Source: Burkholderia sp. S171 (GTDB taxonomy: Bacteria; Pseudomonadota; Gammaproteobacteria; Burkholderiales; Burkholderiaceae). Taken from it: a stretch of 64,000 bases of DNA. Location of the stretch: positions 44,787 through 108,786 of the forward strand of contig NZ_LMUF01000007.1 in the NCBI RefSeq assembly GCF_009766085.1, given 5' to 3'. Within the stretch, counting starts at the first letter, position 1, and each line of letters starts with the position of its first letter. The translations under genes and the position numbers were made by a program. Positions 1 through 9,133 of the stretch are shown piece by piece. The notes below the pieces were generated by a model. That model did not search any database and was not told the DNA's origin. It saw only the letters and a program-made list of their open reading frames with translations.

Positions 1-24
1 CACACGAATTTCAGGAGTATCGAA

Positions 25-1014
25 ATGGTTATGAAACATACACGCCAGCTTTTCGGCGACGACATCGCCCGAAGCGAAATCACGCCGCGCGCGTTTTTCG
101 AGAACCGCCGTCGCGTGTTGCGGGCTGCGGGGGCGCTGGCGGCGACGGGGCTTATCGGTGTGAACGGCGAAGCGTTTGCCACGATGACATCGCCCGATGC
201 AAAGGGTCAGAGGCTCGCCGCAAGCACGAACGCGAGGTTTGTCGCGCTGGACAAGGTGACGCCGTTCAAGGACATCACGAGCTACAACAACTTCTACGAG
301 TTCGGCACGGACAAGGGCGATCCGGTGCAAAACGCGCATACGCTGCGGCCGCGGCCGTGGAAGATTTCGGTAGAAGGCGAGATCAAGAACGCGAAGGTGT
401 ATGACATCGATGAAATCGTGAAACTCGCGCCGCTCGAAGAACGGATTTATCGGATGCGATGCGTGGAAGGGTGGTCGATGGTGATTCCGTGGATCGGCAT
501 TCCGCTGGCCGAAATCATCAAGCGCGCACAGCCGACGGGCAACGCGAAGTACGTGCAATTCATCACGCTCGCCGATCCCTCGCAGATGCCGGGACTGTCC
601 GACCCCATTCTCGACTGGCCGTATTCCGAAGGTTTGCGCATGGACGAGGCGATGAATCCGCTGGCGCTGCTGACCGTTGGTTTGTACGGTGAAGTGCTGC
701 CGAATCAGAACGGCGCGCCGGTGCGTATCGTGTTGCCATGGAAATATGGCTTCAAGAGCGCGAAATCGATCGTGAAGATCCGGTTTGTCGAGCAACAGCC
801 GAAAACGAGCTGGAGTGAATATGCGCCGAAAGAGTACGGTTTTTACTCGAACGTGAATCCGAACGTCGATCACCCGCGCTGGAGCCAGGCGACGGAACGG
901 CGGATTGGCGAGGACGGTTTCTTCACGCCCAAGCGTAAGACGCTGATGTTCAATGGATACGGCGATCAGGTTGCATCGTTGTATCGTGGCATGGATCTCA
1001 AGGCCAATTTTTAA
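25..1014 (+). CDS. msrP: Protein-methionine-sulfoxide reductase catalytic subunit MsrP
   Basis: Periplasmic molybdopterin enzyme that reduces methionine sulfoxide in oxidised envelope proteins, using electrons from the membrane heme protein MsrQ encoded next to it. The 329-residue product has a twin-arginine type leader (RRRVLRAAG, residues 28-36, then a hydrophobic stretch to about 52), as expected for export with a bound cofactor. Cys146 in the motif RMRCVEGW is the likely Mo ligand, and the downstream [10 protein letters not shown] segment is typical of the sulfite-oxidase fold of this family. The ATG at 25 has AGGAG at 13-17; a second ATG at 31 is possible. msrQ follows after 16 bases, so the two are almost certainly co-transcribed. 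Confidence 0.95.
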   Translation: MVMKHTRQLFGDDIARSEITPRAFFENRRRVLRAAGALAATGLIGVNGEAFATMTSPDAKGQRLAASTNARFVALDKVTPFKDITSYNNFYEFGTDKGDPVQNAHTLRPRPWKISVEGEIKNAKVYDIDEIVKLAPLEERIYRMRCVEGWSMVIPWIGIPLAEIIKRAQPTGNAKYVQFITLADPSQMPGLSDPILDWPYSEGLRMDEAMNPLALLTVGLYGEVLPNQNGAPVRIVLPWKYGFKSAKSIVKIRFVEQQPKTSWSEYAPKEYGFYSNVNPNVDHPRWSQATERRIGEDGFFTPKRKTLMFNGYGDQVASLYRGMDLKANF

Positions 1015-1030
1015 GGTTCAGGGGGCAAGG

Positions 1031-1699
1031 ATGGCAGTGGCTTCCGATGTCAAAACAAAGCCGGCAACAAAGCCGATAACGCGCGTTGCCGCAGGCGGCA
1101 CGAACTGGATCGTGCCGGCGAAAGTGGCGGTATTTCTCGGCGGTTTGTATCCGCTCGCGCGCATCGTTCTGTTGGGCTTCACGGGCGGATTAGGCGCAAA
1201 TCCGATCGAATTCATTACCCGCTCGACCGGGTTGTGGACGCTCGTTTTCCTGTGTATCACGCTTGCCGTCACGCCAATTCGCAGGCTGACTGGCCTGAAC
1301 GCGCTGCTGCGTTTTCGGCGGATGCTCGGACTATTTGCGTTCTTCTATGTCGTGCTGCACTTCACCACGTACGTCTGGTTCGACAAATGGTTCGATGTCT
1401 TCGCGATCCTCAAGGACATCGTGAAGCGGCCGTTCATCCTGGTTGGGTTCTCGGCGTTCGTGCTGCTGATCCCGCTAGCCGTGACGTCGCCGAAAGCGAT
1501 GGTCAGGAAGCTCGGCCGCCGGTGGCAAACGCTGCATAAGCTGATCTATCCAATCGCCGTGCTCGCGATCCTGCACTTCTGGTGGATGAAAGCGGGCAAG
1601 CACGATCTCATCTTGCCGAAGATCTATGGCGCGATCGTAGTGGTGTTGTTGGCGTGGCGGGTGATTGTCTGGCTGCGCTCGCGAATGATGCCGGCATGA
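1031..1699 (+). CDS. msrQ: Heme-binding membrane subunit MsrQ
   Basis: Integral membrane b-type cytochrome that passes electrons from the quinone pool or flavin reductase to MsrP. The 222-residue product is mostly hydrophobic helices with histidines suited to heme ligation (VVLHFTTYVWF; RWQTLHKLIYPIAVLAILHFWW), the pattern of the ferric-reductase-like YedZ/MsrQ family. The frame is open upstream to 953, inside msrP, but the ATG at 1031 is preceded by a purine-rich GGGGGCAAGG and gives the usual family length, so I chose it. It is followed directly by a strong bidirectional hairpin. Confidence 0.93.
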   Translation: MAVASDVKTKPATKPITRVAAGGTNWIVPAKVAVFLGGLYPLARIVLLGFTGGLGANPIEFITRSTGLWTLVFLCITLAVTPIRRLTGLNALLRFRRMLGLFAFFYVVLHFTTYVWFDKWFDVFAILKDIVKRPFILVGFSAFVLLIPLAVTSPKAMVRKLGRRWQTLHKLIYPIAVLAILHFWWMKAGKHDLILPKIYGAIVVVLLAWRVIVWLRSRMMPA

Positions 1700-1713
1700 T
1701 AGGAACGCACATG

Positions 1714-1751
1714 AAAAAAGGGCGACGCTTGAATGGCGTCGCCCTTTTTTT
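1714..1751. terminator. Bidirectional intrinsic terminator between msrQ and lysA
   Basis: Nine-base perfect stem GGGCGACGC (1720-1728) / GCGTCGCCC (1736-1744) with a 7-base loop, flanked by an A-run on the left and a T-run on the right, so it can terminate both msrPQ and the opposing lysA transcript. Confidence 0.9.
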
Positions 1752-1773
1752 ATGCGGATCCGACGAACCGAAC

Positions 1774-3036
1774 TCAGTCCGGGAAAATCGATTCGCCCGC
1801 GAACAACTGCGTCACTTCTTCGCGTTCACGCACTCGCCGCGCACGTTCGCGATCGACCATGACTTCGGCGGCGCGCGGGCGCGTATTGTAGTTCGAGCTC
1901 ATCACGAAACCGTACGCGCCCGCTGAGAAGATTGCGATCAGATCGCCTTGTTCGATGGCGAGTTCGCGATCCTTGCCGAGCCAGTCGCCACTTTCGCAGA
2001 CAGGACCGACCACGTCGTAGAGTTGCGCTTTCGTCGCGCGCTTTTCCACGGCTTCCATGCGATGAAATGCCTGATACATCGCGGGACGCGCGAGGTCGTT
2101 CATGCCGGCGTCGACGATGGCAAAATTTTTCTCCTCGCCCGGTTTCAGGTATTCCACGCGTGTGAGCAACACGCCCGCATTGCCGACCAGCGAGCGGCCC
2201 GGCTCGAAATACACTTCGCGATGACCGTGTCCGCGTTCATCGATATGCGCGAGCACCGCACGCACGAATTCGCCGATAGCCGGCGGCGTTTCGTCGTCGT
2301 ACGTAATGCCGAGTCCACCGCCGACATCGACGTGATGAATGTTCGTGCCGTCCGCCTCGATCTGCTCGACGAGGTCCAGCAATTTGTCGACGGCGTCGAG
2401 ATACGGGCTCACTTCGGTGATCTGCGAACCAATATGGCAGTCGATCCCGATCACGTCGAGATTCGACATGGCAGCCGCTTGCGCGTAGGTCGCGCGAGCA
2501 TCGGCGAAAGCCACGCCGAACTTGTTCGACTTCAGGCCCGTGGAAATATACGGATGCGTCTTGGCATCGACGTCGGGATTCACGCGCAGCGACACCGGCG
2601 CTTGTTTGCCCGCAGCCTTGGCCACTTCGTTCAGTACGTGCAGTTCCGGAATGGACTCGACGTTGAAGCACTTCACACCGGCATCGAGTGCTTCACGCAT
2701 TTCCGCTGCTGTCTTGCCGACGCCAGAAAACACGGTGTTTTCGGCCTTGCCGCCCGCGGCCAGCACGCGCGCCAGTTCACCCGACGACACGATGTCGAAG
2801 CCCGCGCCAAGTCGCGCGAATACGTTCAGCACAGCGAGGTTGCTGTTGGCTTTCACGGCCACGTGGACAGTGGCGCGGTGGCCAATGCAGGCATCGGCGT
2901 AAGCTTTATACGCGTCGGTCAACGCGGTGCGCGAATACACGTAAAGCGGCGTGCCGAACTGGTCGGCCAGCGACGCGGCCGAAACGCCTTCGACCTGCAG
3001 CACGCCATCGGCGCGCGAGAATACGGATTGAGTCAT
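1774..3036 (-). CDS. lysA: Diaminopimelate decarboxylase
   Basis: PLP enzyme (fold type III) that decarboxylates meso-diaminopimelate to L-lysine, the last step of lysine synthesis. The 420-residue protein has the PLP-lysine motif AVKAN (about residue 61), the DVGGGLG phosphate-binding loop and the C-terminal VVGPVCESGDWLG motif whose Cys and Glu reach the partner active site of the dimer. Length is normal for LysA. It lies 60 bases downstream of lptM on the same strand, the usual Burkholderia arrangement lptM-lysA. Confidence 0.97.
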   Translation of the reverse strand: MTQSVFSRADGVLQVEGVSAASLADQFGTPLYVYSRTALTDAYKAYADACIGHRATVHVAVKANSNLAVLNVFARLGAGFDIVSSGELARVLAAGGKAENTVFSGVGKTAAEMREALDAGVKCFNVESIPELHVLNEVAKAAGKQAPVSLRVNPDVDAKTHPYISTGLKSNKFGVAFADARATYAQAAAMSNLDVIGIDCHIGSQITEVSPYLDAVDKLLDLVEQIEADGTNIHHVDVGGGLGITYDDETPPAIGEFVRAVLAHIDERGHGHREVYFEPGRSLVGNAGVLLTRVEYLKPGEEKNFAIVDAGMNDLARPAMYQAFHRMEAVEKRATKAQLYDVVGPVCESGDWLGKDRELAIEQGDLIAIFSAGAYGFVMSSNYNTRPRAAEVMVDRERARRVREREEVTQLFAGESIFPD

Positions 3037-3096
3037 GAGTTTTCTGGTTCTGCTGACGCGCTTGGCCGGTTGGCCTCAAGCGCGATAGGGCAACGA

Positions 3097-3411
3097 TTAT
3101 TCGCCGGAAGACGCGGCTTTGGGTGCCGATGCCGACGAGGGTGACTTCATGGTGTCGTCAGGGGAAAGCGAAAGCGCCGTGCCTGATGTGTCGGGAACGT
3201 CACCGGTTGTATCGAAAGACGAGGCGGACGACGCCGCTGCCGGCGCGTTTGCATTACTTGCCGGCAACGGCGGCATGCTGGCGGGACGAGCCGGGAGTGG
3301 CGGTGCGACGGGCATATAGAGCGGTCCGCGCTGACCACAGGCGGCGAGCAGCGTGCCGGCGGAAATGGCCAAAACCGCTACAATCGCGCTCATCCGGAAG
3401 ACGACTTGCAT
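3097..3411 (-). CDS. lptM: LptM/YifL-type small lipoprotein
   Basis: Small outer-membrane lipoprotein; the E. coli homologue LptM (YifL) helps LptD oxidative maturation in the LPS export complex. A short signal sequence ends in a lipobox (LLAAC), and the mature part begins CGQRGPLYMP, the signature of this family. The rest of the 104 residues is Ala/Pro/Ser-rich low complexity, longer than the E. coli protein. The gene precedes lysA and is divergent from cyaY with only about 35 bases between start codons. Family assignment is by the conserved N-terminal motif; function here is by homology. Confidence 0.85.
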   Translation of the reverse strand: MQVVFRMSAIVAVLAISAGTLLAACGQRGPLYMPVAPPLPARPASMPPLPASNANAPAAASSASSFDTTGDVPDTSGTALSLSPDDTMKSPSSASAPKAASSGE

Positions 3412-3446
3412 TGCTGTCCCTGACTAATTAATCGATGGAGTTTAGC

Positions 3447-3764
3447 ATGACCGACAACGAATACCTGACCCTCGCCGAGGCTGCACTGGCGGCCATCGAG
3501 CGGGACGTGGACGGCCTCGAAGCCGATGTCGAATTCGAGCGTAGCGGTAATGTTTTAACGCTCGAATTCGAGAACCGCACGAAGCTGATCGTGAACTTGC
3601 AGCCACCGATGCACGAGCTCTGGCTCGCGGCAAAATCGGGCGGTTTTCACTACCGGTATGTGGACGGCGCATGGCGCAACACGCGCGACGGCAGCGAGTT
3701 TTTTGAAGCGCTCAGCCAGTGCGCCAGCGAACAAGCCGGCGAACCGATCCGTTTTTCAGCTTGA
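3447..3764 (+). CDS. cyaY: Iron donor protein CyaY (bacterial frataxin)
   Basis: Frataxin-family protein that binds iron and modulates iron-sulfur cluster assembly by the Isc system. The 105-residue product has the acidic first helix ([16 protein letters not shown]) that carries the iron-binding carboxylates, and the frataxin sheet motif ([20 protein letters not shown]). An ATG also occurs at 3435, but its own bases ATGGAG form a good Shine-Dalgarno for the ATG at 3447, which matches the family length. The gene is divergent from lptM-lysA and converges on ponA. Confidence 0.95.
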   Translation: MTDNEYLTLAEAALAAIERDVDGLEADVEFERSGNVLTLEFENRTKLIVNLQPPMHELWLAAKSGGFHYRYVDGAWRNTRDGSEFFEALSQCASEQAGEPIRFSA

Positions 3765-3798
3765 TCTGCGGTTTGATCTGCAGCTTGATTTGGCGCTC

Positions 3799-3821
3799 AG
3801 GCCCCGGACTAGCCGGGGCTT
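3799..3821. terminator. Hairpin between convergent cyaY and ponA
   Basis: Stem GCCCCGG (3801-3807) / CCGGGGC (3813-3819), extended by AG/TT on either side, with a 5-base loop. It has no long T-run, so it is a weaker candidate. A 9-base direct repeat (GAGTTCAAT) follows it. Confidence 0.5.
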
Positions 3822-3848
3822 GAGTTCAATTGAGTTCAATGACGCTGC

Positions 3849-6257
3849 TTACTGTCCTTTAAACAGATTCATGATGTCCTGCTTTTCCTGCTCGCCAACC
3901 TGCGGCGCGGGCGCGGAGGGTGTCCCGCCACTGACATCTTCCGGCACGGCCTGACTCACGCCAATAGTTGCCACGAATCCGTGACCCGGCGTCATATCGT
4001 CGAAATAGAGTTCGCCGCCTAGCGAGACCACATCGGGCGGCATGGTCGACTTGAATTCCGGCACGTCGCGCAACGCCCGGCTCATGTAGTCCATCCACAC
4101 GGGCAGCGCGAGTCCGCCGCCCGTTTCCTTATCGCCGAGACTGCGCGGCGCGTCATACCCAATCCACGCAATGGCTACCAAGGAATGCTGGTAGCCGGCG
4201 AACCACGCGTCGTGCGAGTCGTTCGTCGTGCCGGTCTTGCCGGCAATATCAGTCCGCTTCAATTGATTCGTTCTCGCGCCCGTACCGCGTTGCGCCACGC
4301 TTTGAAGCAGGCTGTTCATCACGTAGGCATTGCGCGGCGTAATGGCGAGCGGAGCGGTGTCGCCAGCGACCAGCGGCTGCGGATGCGAGACCACGGCGCC
4401 ACGCGGGTCGGTGATATCGGCGATCAGGTAGGGATTCACGCGATATCCGCCGTTCGCGAACACTGAGTACCCCGTGGCCATTTGCAGCGGCGTGACCTGG
4501 CCCGCACCGAGCGCCATTGGCAGATACGCGGGCTGACGCGAGGCGTCGAAACCGAACTTCGTCACATAGCCCTGCGCATACTTCGGACCGATATTGTTCA
4601 GGATCCGGATAGACACCAGGTTCTTCGATTTCATCAACGCCGTGCGCATGGCCATCGGGCCGTCGAAACCGCCGCCGTAGTTCTTTGGCTCCCACGCCTG
4701 GCCGCCGGTTTCAGCTGCGCTGAAGTACAAAGGCGCGTCATTGATGATGGTCGCCGGCGACAAACCCTTTTCCAGCGACGCCGAATAGATGAACGGCTTG
4801 AAGCTCGAGCCCGGCTGGCGCCACGCCTGGGTGACGTGGTTGAACTTGTTCTTGTTGAAATCGAAGCCCCCCACCAGCGCGCGGATCGCGCCGTCCTGCG
4901 GCACGATGGAAACGAACGCGCCTTCCACTTGCGGCAGTTGCGTGATGATCCAGTTGTCGTCGTCGTTTTTCATCAGGCGCACGATCGCGCCCGGCCGGAT
5001 GCGCTGGTTCGGCTGCGCCCGCGTGCTGAGCGCGCTCGCGACAAAACGCAGATCGTTGCCTTGAACGACCGCGACGTTGCCATCGATAAAACTCGCCTTC
5101 ACCTGCTTGGGGCTCGCCTCGGTGACAACCGCCGCGACGATCTCGCCGTTGTCGGGATGATCGACCAGGGCGTCGTCGATAGCCTGCTCACGATCGTCGG
5201 GGTCCGTAGGCAGATCGATATACGCTTCCGGCCCGCGATACCCATGCCGGTGTTCATAGTCCATCAAACCTTTGCGCACGGCGCGATACGCCGCGTCCTG
5301 ATCGGCGGAATCGATGGTCGTCACCACGTTCAGGCCCAGCGTATAAGCCTCTTCGCGATACTGCGTGTACATCATCTGGCGCACCATTTCCGCCACGTAT
5401 TCGGCGTGCACGCTGAACTCGCGCCCGGCGCCCTTGACCACGAGCGGTTGTTTCGCCGCGTCTTCATATTGTTGCTGCGTGATGTAATGCAGTTCGAGCA
5501 TCCGTTCCAGGATGTATTGCTGGCGCACCTTCGCGCGTTTCGGGTTGACGACCGGGTTGTACGCCGAGGGCGCTTTCGGCAAGCCGGCGAGCATGGCGGC
5601 TTCGGCAAGCGTGATGTCCTTCAGGTCCTTACCGAAATAAACCCGCGCTGCGCTCGCGAATCCGTAGGCACGCTGTCCCAGATAAATCTGGTTCATATAG
5701 ACCTCGAGAATCTGGTCTTTCGTCAACGCGCGCTCGATCTTGTAGGCGAGCAGCATCTCGTAGATCTTGCGGGTGTAGGTCTTTTCGCTCGACAAGAAGA
5801 AATTTCGCGCGACTTGCATGGTGATCGTGCTGGCGCCCTGGGACGCATGGCCGTTCGTCAATGCCACCGTGCCGGCGCGAAGAATACCGGTCAGGTCGAC
5901 ACCGCCGTGATCGTAGAAACGCGCGTCTTCAATGGCGAGCACCGCTTTCTTGAGGTAATCCGGCACGTCCTGGATACGCACGACGCTGCGCCGTTCCTCG
6001 CCGAATTCGCCAATCAGAACGTGGTCTGCCGTGTAGACCCGCAGCGGTACTTTCGGGCGGTAGTCGGTGAGCGCTTCGAGCGACGGCAGATTGGGCTGAG
6101 CCACCACCAGCGCGTAACCGAGCACGAGCCCCGCGCTGATAATCAGCCCGACAATACAAATTAACAATCCGAGCAGAAGCCTGACCCAAAGCGGGCGAAC
6201 ACGCTTCGTGGAATCGGGATGACGGGACGGAGGGGACGACGGAGACTGAGATTGCAT
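3849..6257 (-). CDS. mrcA: Penicillin-binding protein 1A (bifunctional transglycosylase/transpeptidase)
   Basis: Class A PBP, also called PonA, that polymerises lipid II and cross-links peptidoglycan. The 802 residues comprise a cytoplasmic N-terminus, one membrane anchor (about 24-53), a GT51 domain with catalytic Glu110 (IEDARFYDHGG) and the QGASTITMQ and RKIYEMLLAYKIE motifs, a linker/OB-like region, and a transpeptidase domain with SSFK (Ser484, Lys487), SKN and KTGT (Lys674). The C-terminus ends in a short Pro/Gln-rich tail. The order is that of PBP1a. It is divergent from the pil operon, the standard neighbourhood in gamma- and betaproteobacteria. Confidence 0.97.
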   Translation of the reverse strand: MQSQSPSSPPSRHPDSTKRVRPLWVRLLLGLLICIVGLIISAGLVLGYALVVAQPNLPSLEALTDYRPKVPLRVYTADHVLIGEFGEERRSVVRIQDVPDYLKKAVLAIEDARFYDHGGVDLTGILRAGTVALTNGHASQGASTITMQVARNFFLSSEKTYTRKIYEMLLAYKIERALTKDQILEVYMNQIYLGQRAYGFASAARVYFGKDLKDITLAEAAMLAGLPKAPSAYNPVVNPKRAKVRQQYILERMLELHYITQQQYEDAAKQPLVVKGAGREFSVHAEYVAEMVRQMMYTQYREEAYTLGLNVVTTIDSADQDAAYRAVRKGLMDYEHRHGYRGPEAYIDLPTDPDDREQAIDDALVDHPDNGEIVAAVVTEASPKQVKASFIDGNVAVVQGNDLRFVASALSTRAQPNQRIRPGAIVRLMKNDDDNWIITQLPQVEGAFVSIVPQDGAIRALVGGFDFNKNKFNHVTQAWRQPGSSFKPFIYSASLEKGLSPATIINDAPLYFSAAETGGQAWEPKNYGGGFDGPMAMRTALMKSKNLVSIRILNNIGPKYAQGYVTKFGFDASRQPAYLPMALGAGQVTPLQMATGYSVFANGGYRVNPYLIADITDPRGAVVSHPQPLVAGDTAPLAITPRNAYVMNSLLQSVAQRGTGARTNQLKRTDIAGKTGTTNDSHDAWFAGYQHSLVAIAWIGYDAPRSLGDKETGGGLALPVWMDYMSRALRDVPEFKSTMPPDVVSLGGELYFDDMTPGHGFVATIGVSQAVPEDVSGGTPSAPAPQVGEQEKQDIMNLFKGQ

Positions 6258-6594
6258 GGCACCACCAAAAAACGGTCCCGCGATTATAGCTGCCCGACTT
6301 TGCGGCTTTCGTCTGGCTTACTTGGGGTGTTGCGCGCTGGGTGCGGTGACCCCTCTTTCCTCACGATATGCGTTGACGGACTGAGACTGCTAACGTTTGC
6401 ATCGCCTCTTTTGAAACGTTTCCACGCTTGTTTCATGCCCGCCCTCATCTGCGTTTTTTAAGCCCTTCCACCCTTTGCTTCACCCTTTACGTTAGCCACT
6501 TGGACGAATGGTGGCAACCACCGCCGCTGCCCACAATCGTTTCATTGCCAGCGCCCGAACAGTTCGGTGCGCAGCGTGGAAAGAGAGGATGAGC
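6258..6594. other. Intergenic region between ponA and pilM
   Basis: About 340 bases separating the divergent ponA and pil operon starts, so promoters for both should lie here. I see pyrimidine-rich sequence, a TTGACG at 6373-6378 without a convincing -10 at the right distance, and no gene. Confidence 0.5.
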
Positions 6595-7599
6595 ATGGGT
6601 ACGCAAACACTATTGCGCGGATCGGTCTTGACCGTTACGCGCCGGTTCGCGGCGGGTATCGACATTACCGAAGGGGCCGTGAGGCTGGCCGTTGTCAGCA
6701 AGCGGTTGCAGGCGAACCGGCCGGTCTGTGTCGAGCGGCTAGAGGAGGTTCTGCTTGAACCGGGCGTGGTAATCGGCGGGGATTTTATTGACCGGATGGC
6801 TGTCTCGGCGGCGTTGCGAGAAGTGTTTTCACGGCTGCCCGCGCGAGGCGCCCTTCGCTCACTGCGGTGTGCAATGGCGTTGCCGGCGTCGGCGACACTG
6901 ACCACGCGGGTACCGTTGGCGCGGCTTACGTAGGCAAGCCAGGTTTCTATTTCAGCGGCGGCGGGGCGTGATCCACGCGGCTTGCTCGAACCCGCTGTGC
7001 TGGCAGAAGCCGAGCGCGTGGCGGGGATCGAGCGTAGCGCTCTGGCAGTCGACTGGTCTATCCAGGCGCTCGAGAACGGCGACGCTGAGGTATCGATTGC
7101 GGCCACCGGGCGGCAATACGTGGAGTCGCGTGTGGAGACGGCGGCGGCCGCGAACATTGTGTTGAGTGCGATCGATGGCGAACCGGGCGCAGCGTTGCGC
7201 GCTCTCCGGTATTCGGCGGCTCTGGAGATTGATCCGCTGGAACGTTTCGTCGCTTGCTGGGTGGAAAGTGCGGGGCTGCATGCGTGGCTTGTCGGTGAGG
7301 AGGGCGTGGAGAACGAGGTGCGTTATCCGTCGCCGGAATATTCAAGCGCGACTGAAGCGCTGACCGATCTGGTTGGCAATGATCTACCGGTGCACTGGAT
7401 TTATATCGGCGGGGATATCGAGCTGCTTAATCGCGCAGGCGTTTCCACGCCAATGCTGGCCGCGTTGTTCGGCTGCCCGGTCATGCCGTTTGAGTGCGCG
7501 CCGTTTTGCAACGGCGCGCAACGGGTGGACGAGCGTCTCGCACATTCGCCGCTGTTCGCGGTGGCGATGGGGCTTGCACTGCGCGAGGTGATGCCATGA
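6595..7599 (+). pseudogene. pilM: Type IV pilus assembly protein PilM, interrupted by an in-frame amber codon
   Basis: Actin-like cytoplasmic protein that anchors the PilN/O/P alignment complex to the pilus motor. Codons 1-112 (start ATG 6595, AGAGG at 6584-6588; ATG at 6589 also possible) give the start of the fold (FAAGIDITEGAVRLAVV). A TAG at 6931-6933 then stops translation. The same frame stays open from 6934 to 7599 and continues with family-like sequence (LEPAVLAEAERVAGIERSAL, the ESRVETAAAANI segment and the C-terminal AVAMGLALREV). The whole frame would make about 334 residues, a normal length, so a single nonsense change (for example from CAG or TGG) is the simplest reading. The end overlaps pilN by ATGA. 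A sequencing error cannot be excluded. Confidence 0.75.
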
Positions 7600-8300
7600 G
7601 CGCAATGAGTTTGCATGCCTTCAATCTGCTGCCGTACCGGTCGGGTGCACGGCGTCGAGCCCGTAACCGGGCGTTGGCGCTGCTCGCGGGCGCGGGGCTG
7701 GCCGGATGTGCGGCGGTCGGCGTCGTGGCGGGTTGGGACGCGTTGGAGCGGGTGCATATAGAAGAGACACGAGAATTACTCGATCGGGCGCTGAAGCAGT
7801 TGAGTGCGCCGATCGCGGAGCATGCGCGGCTGGTCGAGCGTGAAGCGCTGGGGCGCAGGGCACAGAGCGCTGCCGTGCCGCTAGCTGAGCCGCGCGCCCG
7901 GTTTCTCGGCTTGCTCGACGCGCTCGCGCGGGGAACATCGCAGGGGAATATTGGCTTGCAGCGGGTGACGCAGCGCGTGAGCGAGGTGGAGCTTGCCGCC
8001 AGCGCGCCCGATTCACATACGGCCGCCGCGTGGCTGAAAGCGCTTGAAAAAGTGACGGGCGTACGGGCCGTGGAGATCGTGGAAATGCGCCAGCGGGTCG
8101 TTGCTGTGCGGCCTTCAGCCGTCGCGGTCGCCGCGCAACCCGATGCGGTCAATTCGCAGGGCAAGGCGAGCCCTTACGATTTCATCGCGGTCGTGCGTTG
8201 GACGCAGAGCGCCGGCGGGGACGCAACGCCGAAGCTGCTAAAGGCCGTTAGACGAGAGGCATCGTCGAAGCCGAAAGCTGCCAGCCGGAGCACGCGATGA
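7596..8300 (+). CDS. pilN: Type IV pilus inner membrane protein PilN
   Basis: Bitopic inner-membrane protein of the PilMNOP alignment complex. It begins with the short conserved cytoplasmic motif that docks into PilM (SLHAFNLLPYR), followed by a basic stretch, one hydrophobic segment (about 32-50, ALLAGAGLAGCAAVGVVAG) and a periplasmic coiled-coil/ferredoxin-like domain. The frame is open from 7494, but the ATG at 7596 overlaps the pilM stop (ATGA) and starts right at the conserved motif. Product 234 residues. Translational coupling to pilM suggests the upstream amber codon could also lower PilN expression. Confidence 0.88.
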   Translation: MSAMSLHAFNLLPYRSGARRRARNRALALLAGAGLAGCAAVGVVAGWDALERVHIEETRELLDRALKQLSAPIAEHARLVEREALGRRAQSAAVPLAEPRARFLGLLDALARGTSQGNIGLQRVTQRVSEVELAASAPDSHTAAAWLKALEKVTGVRAVEIVEMRQRVVAVRPSAVAVAAQPDAVNSQGKASPYDFIAVVRWTQSAGGDATPKLLKAVRREASSKPKAASRSTR

Positions 8301-9133
8301 ACCGTCTCACTCAATCCTCCCGCGGGTTTCAATTGCTACAGCCTCTGGATAGCTGGAGTGGGTATCGGATCGCGTTCACGGGCGCCCTGATCGCCGTGCT
8401 GGTATTTGCCGCAGGCGTGTCGTTGTGGCGCTCCTCCGATCTCAGCGGCACGGAAGCGAGCCGCTTGGCGTCGCACGAAGCGCAACAACGTCTGGACCGC
8501 GCACGAGGAATGACTACGCAGTTGCCCGCGATGCGCGTGCGTTCAGGCGATGGCGCGCCGCTCGTCCGTTGGACCGTTGCCGACGCACTTCACGAACTGA
8601 CCGCGCTCGCCGCTCAAAGCGGCTTGCGGATCGGCATGATCGAACCGTCGGCGCAGAAGGGCGACGGGATCGAGGTCGAGCGGCCGCTGAAATTTCGCGC
8701 CGAGGGTTCGTTCGGCGAAATTCGGCGGTTTCTCGACGCGCTGGAAGGGCTGCCGAGACTCGTCGTTCCGGCAGACGTGCAAATGAAACGAGTGGCGAAT
8801 GCGCTTTCCCTGGAAGCGACGCTGCGAGTATTCGAGGATCTCCCGGCGGTCGCACGGCCGGAGCCCTCGCGCCGGGACGCGTTTGCTATCGATCCGTTTG
8901 GTGTGAAGAACGGCGCAGGCGTGGGCGATGGAGGCGCGATGCTGCTTGTCGGAACTTTGCGTGCTCGGCGTCGTGAGATGGCATTGGTCGAGACAACTGC
9001 GGGAGTCGATGGATTTCTGCCGGGCCAGATGATTGGCGACGAGCGGCTTGGCAATGTCCGTTCGCGTTCGATTGAGCTAAGTCGCCCTGATGGGGCCATG
9101 CGGACGATTGGCTTCGCGGATGACCGGCCATGA
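8297..9133 (+). CDS. pilO: PilO-PilP fusion, type IV pilus alignment complex
   Basis: Inner-membrane pilus protein of 278 residues. Residues 1-180 have the PilO layout: cytoplasmic tail, one membrane helix (about 24-44), a coiled-coil (EAQQRLDRAR) and a ferredoxin-like domain (FRAEGSFGEIRRFLDALEG). Residues 199-278 begin DPFG and run through a small beta domain (MLLVGTLRARRREMALVE; DGFLPGQMIGDERLG; IELSRPDG) that resembles PilP. PilP is normally a separate lipoprotein; no separate pilP occurs between here and pilQ, so I infer a natural fusion. It overlaps both neighbours by 4 bases (ATGA). Confidence 0.82.
   Translation: MNRLTQSSRGFQLLQPLDSWSGYRIAFTGALIAVLVFAAGVSLWRSSDLSGTEASRLASHEAQQRLDRARGMTTQLPAMRVRSGDGAPLVRWTVADALHELTALAAQSGLRIGMIEPSAQKGDGIEVERPLKFRAEGSFGEIRRFLDALEGLPRLVVPADVQMKRVANALSLEATLRVFEDLPAVARPEPSRRDAFAIDPFGVKNGAGVGDGGAMLLVGTLRARRREMALVETTAGVDGFLPGQMIGDERLGNVRSRSIELSRPDGAMRTIGFADDRP

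Noticed and set aside
1948..3144. Plus-strand 398-codon frame opposite lysA
   Set aside because: Antisense shadow; lysA motifs are complete on the minus strand.
4482..6164. Plus-strand 560-codon frame opposite ponA
   Set aside because: Shadow of a well supported PBP1a gene; composition is Arg/His/Val-rich and matches no protein family.
6920..6983. Direct repeat CGCGGCTT flanking the pilM stop, as evidence for a 56-base insertion
   Set aside because: Removing 56 bases would shift the frame, whereas the frame is intact as it is, so a point nonsense change is simpler.
6492..7157. Minus-strand 221-codon frame across the pilM amber codon
   Set aside because: It spans the TAG site and reads AAAEIETWLAYVSRANGT, which is tempting, but the plus frame on both sides has pilM features and the frame has no RBS or family match.
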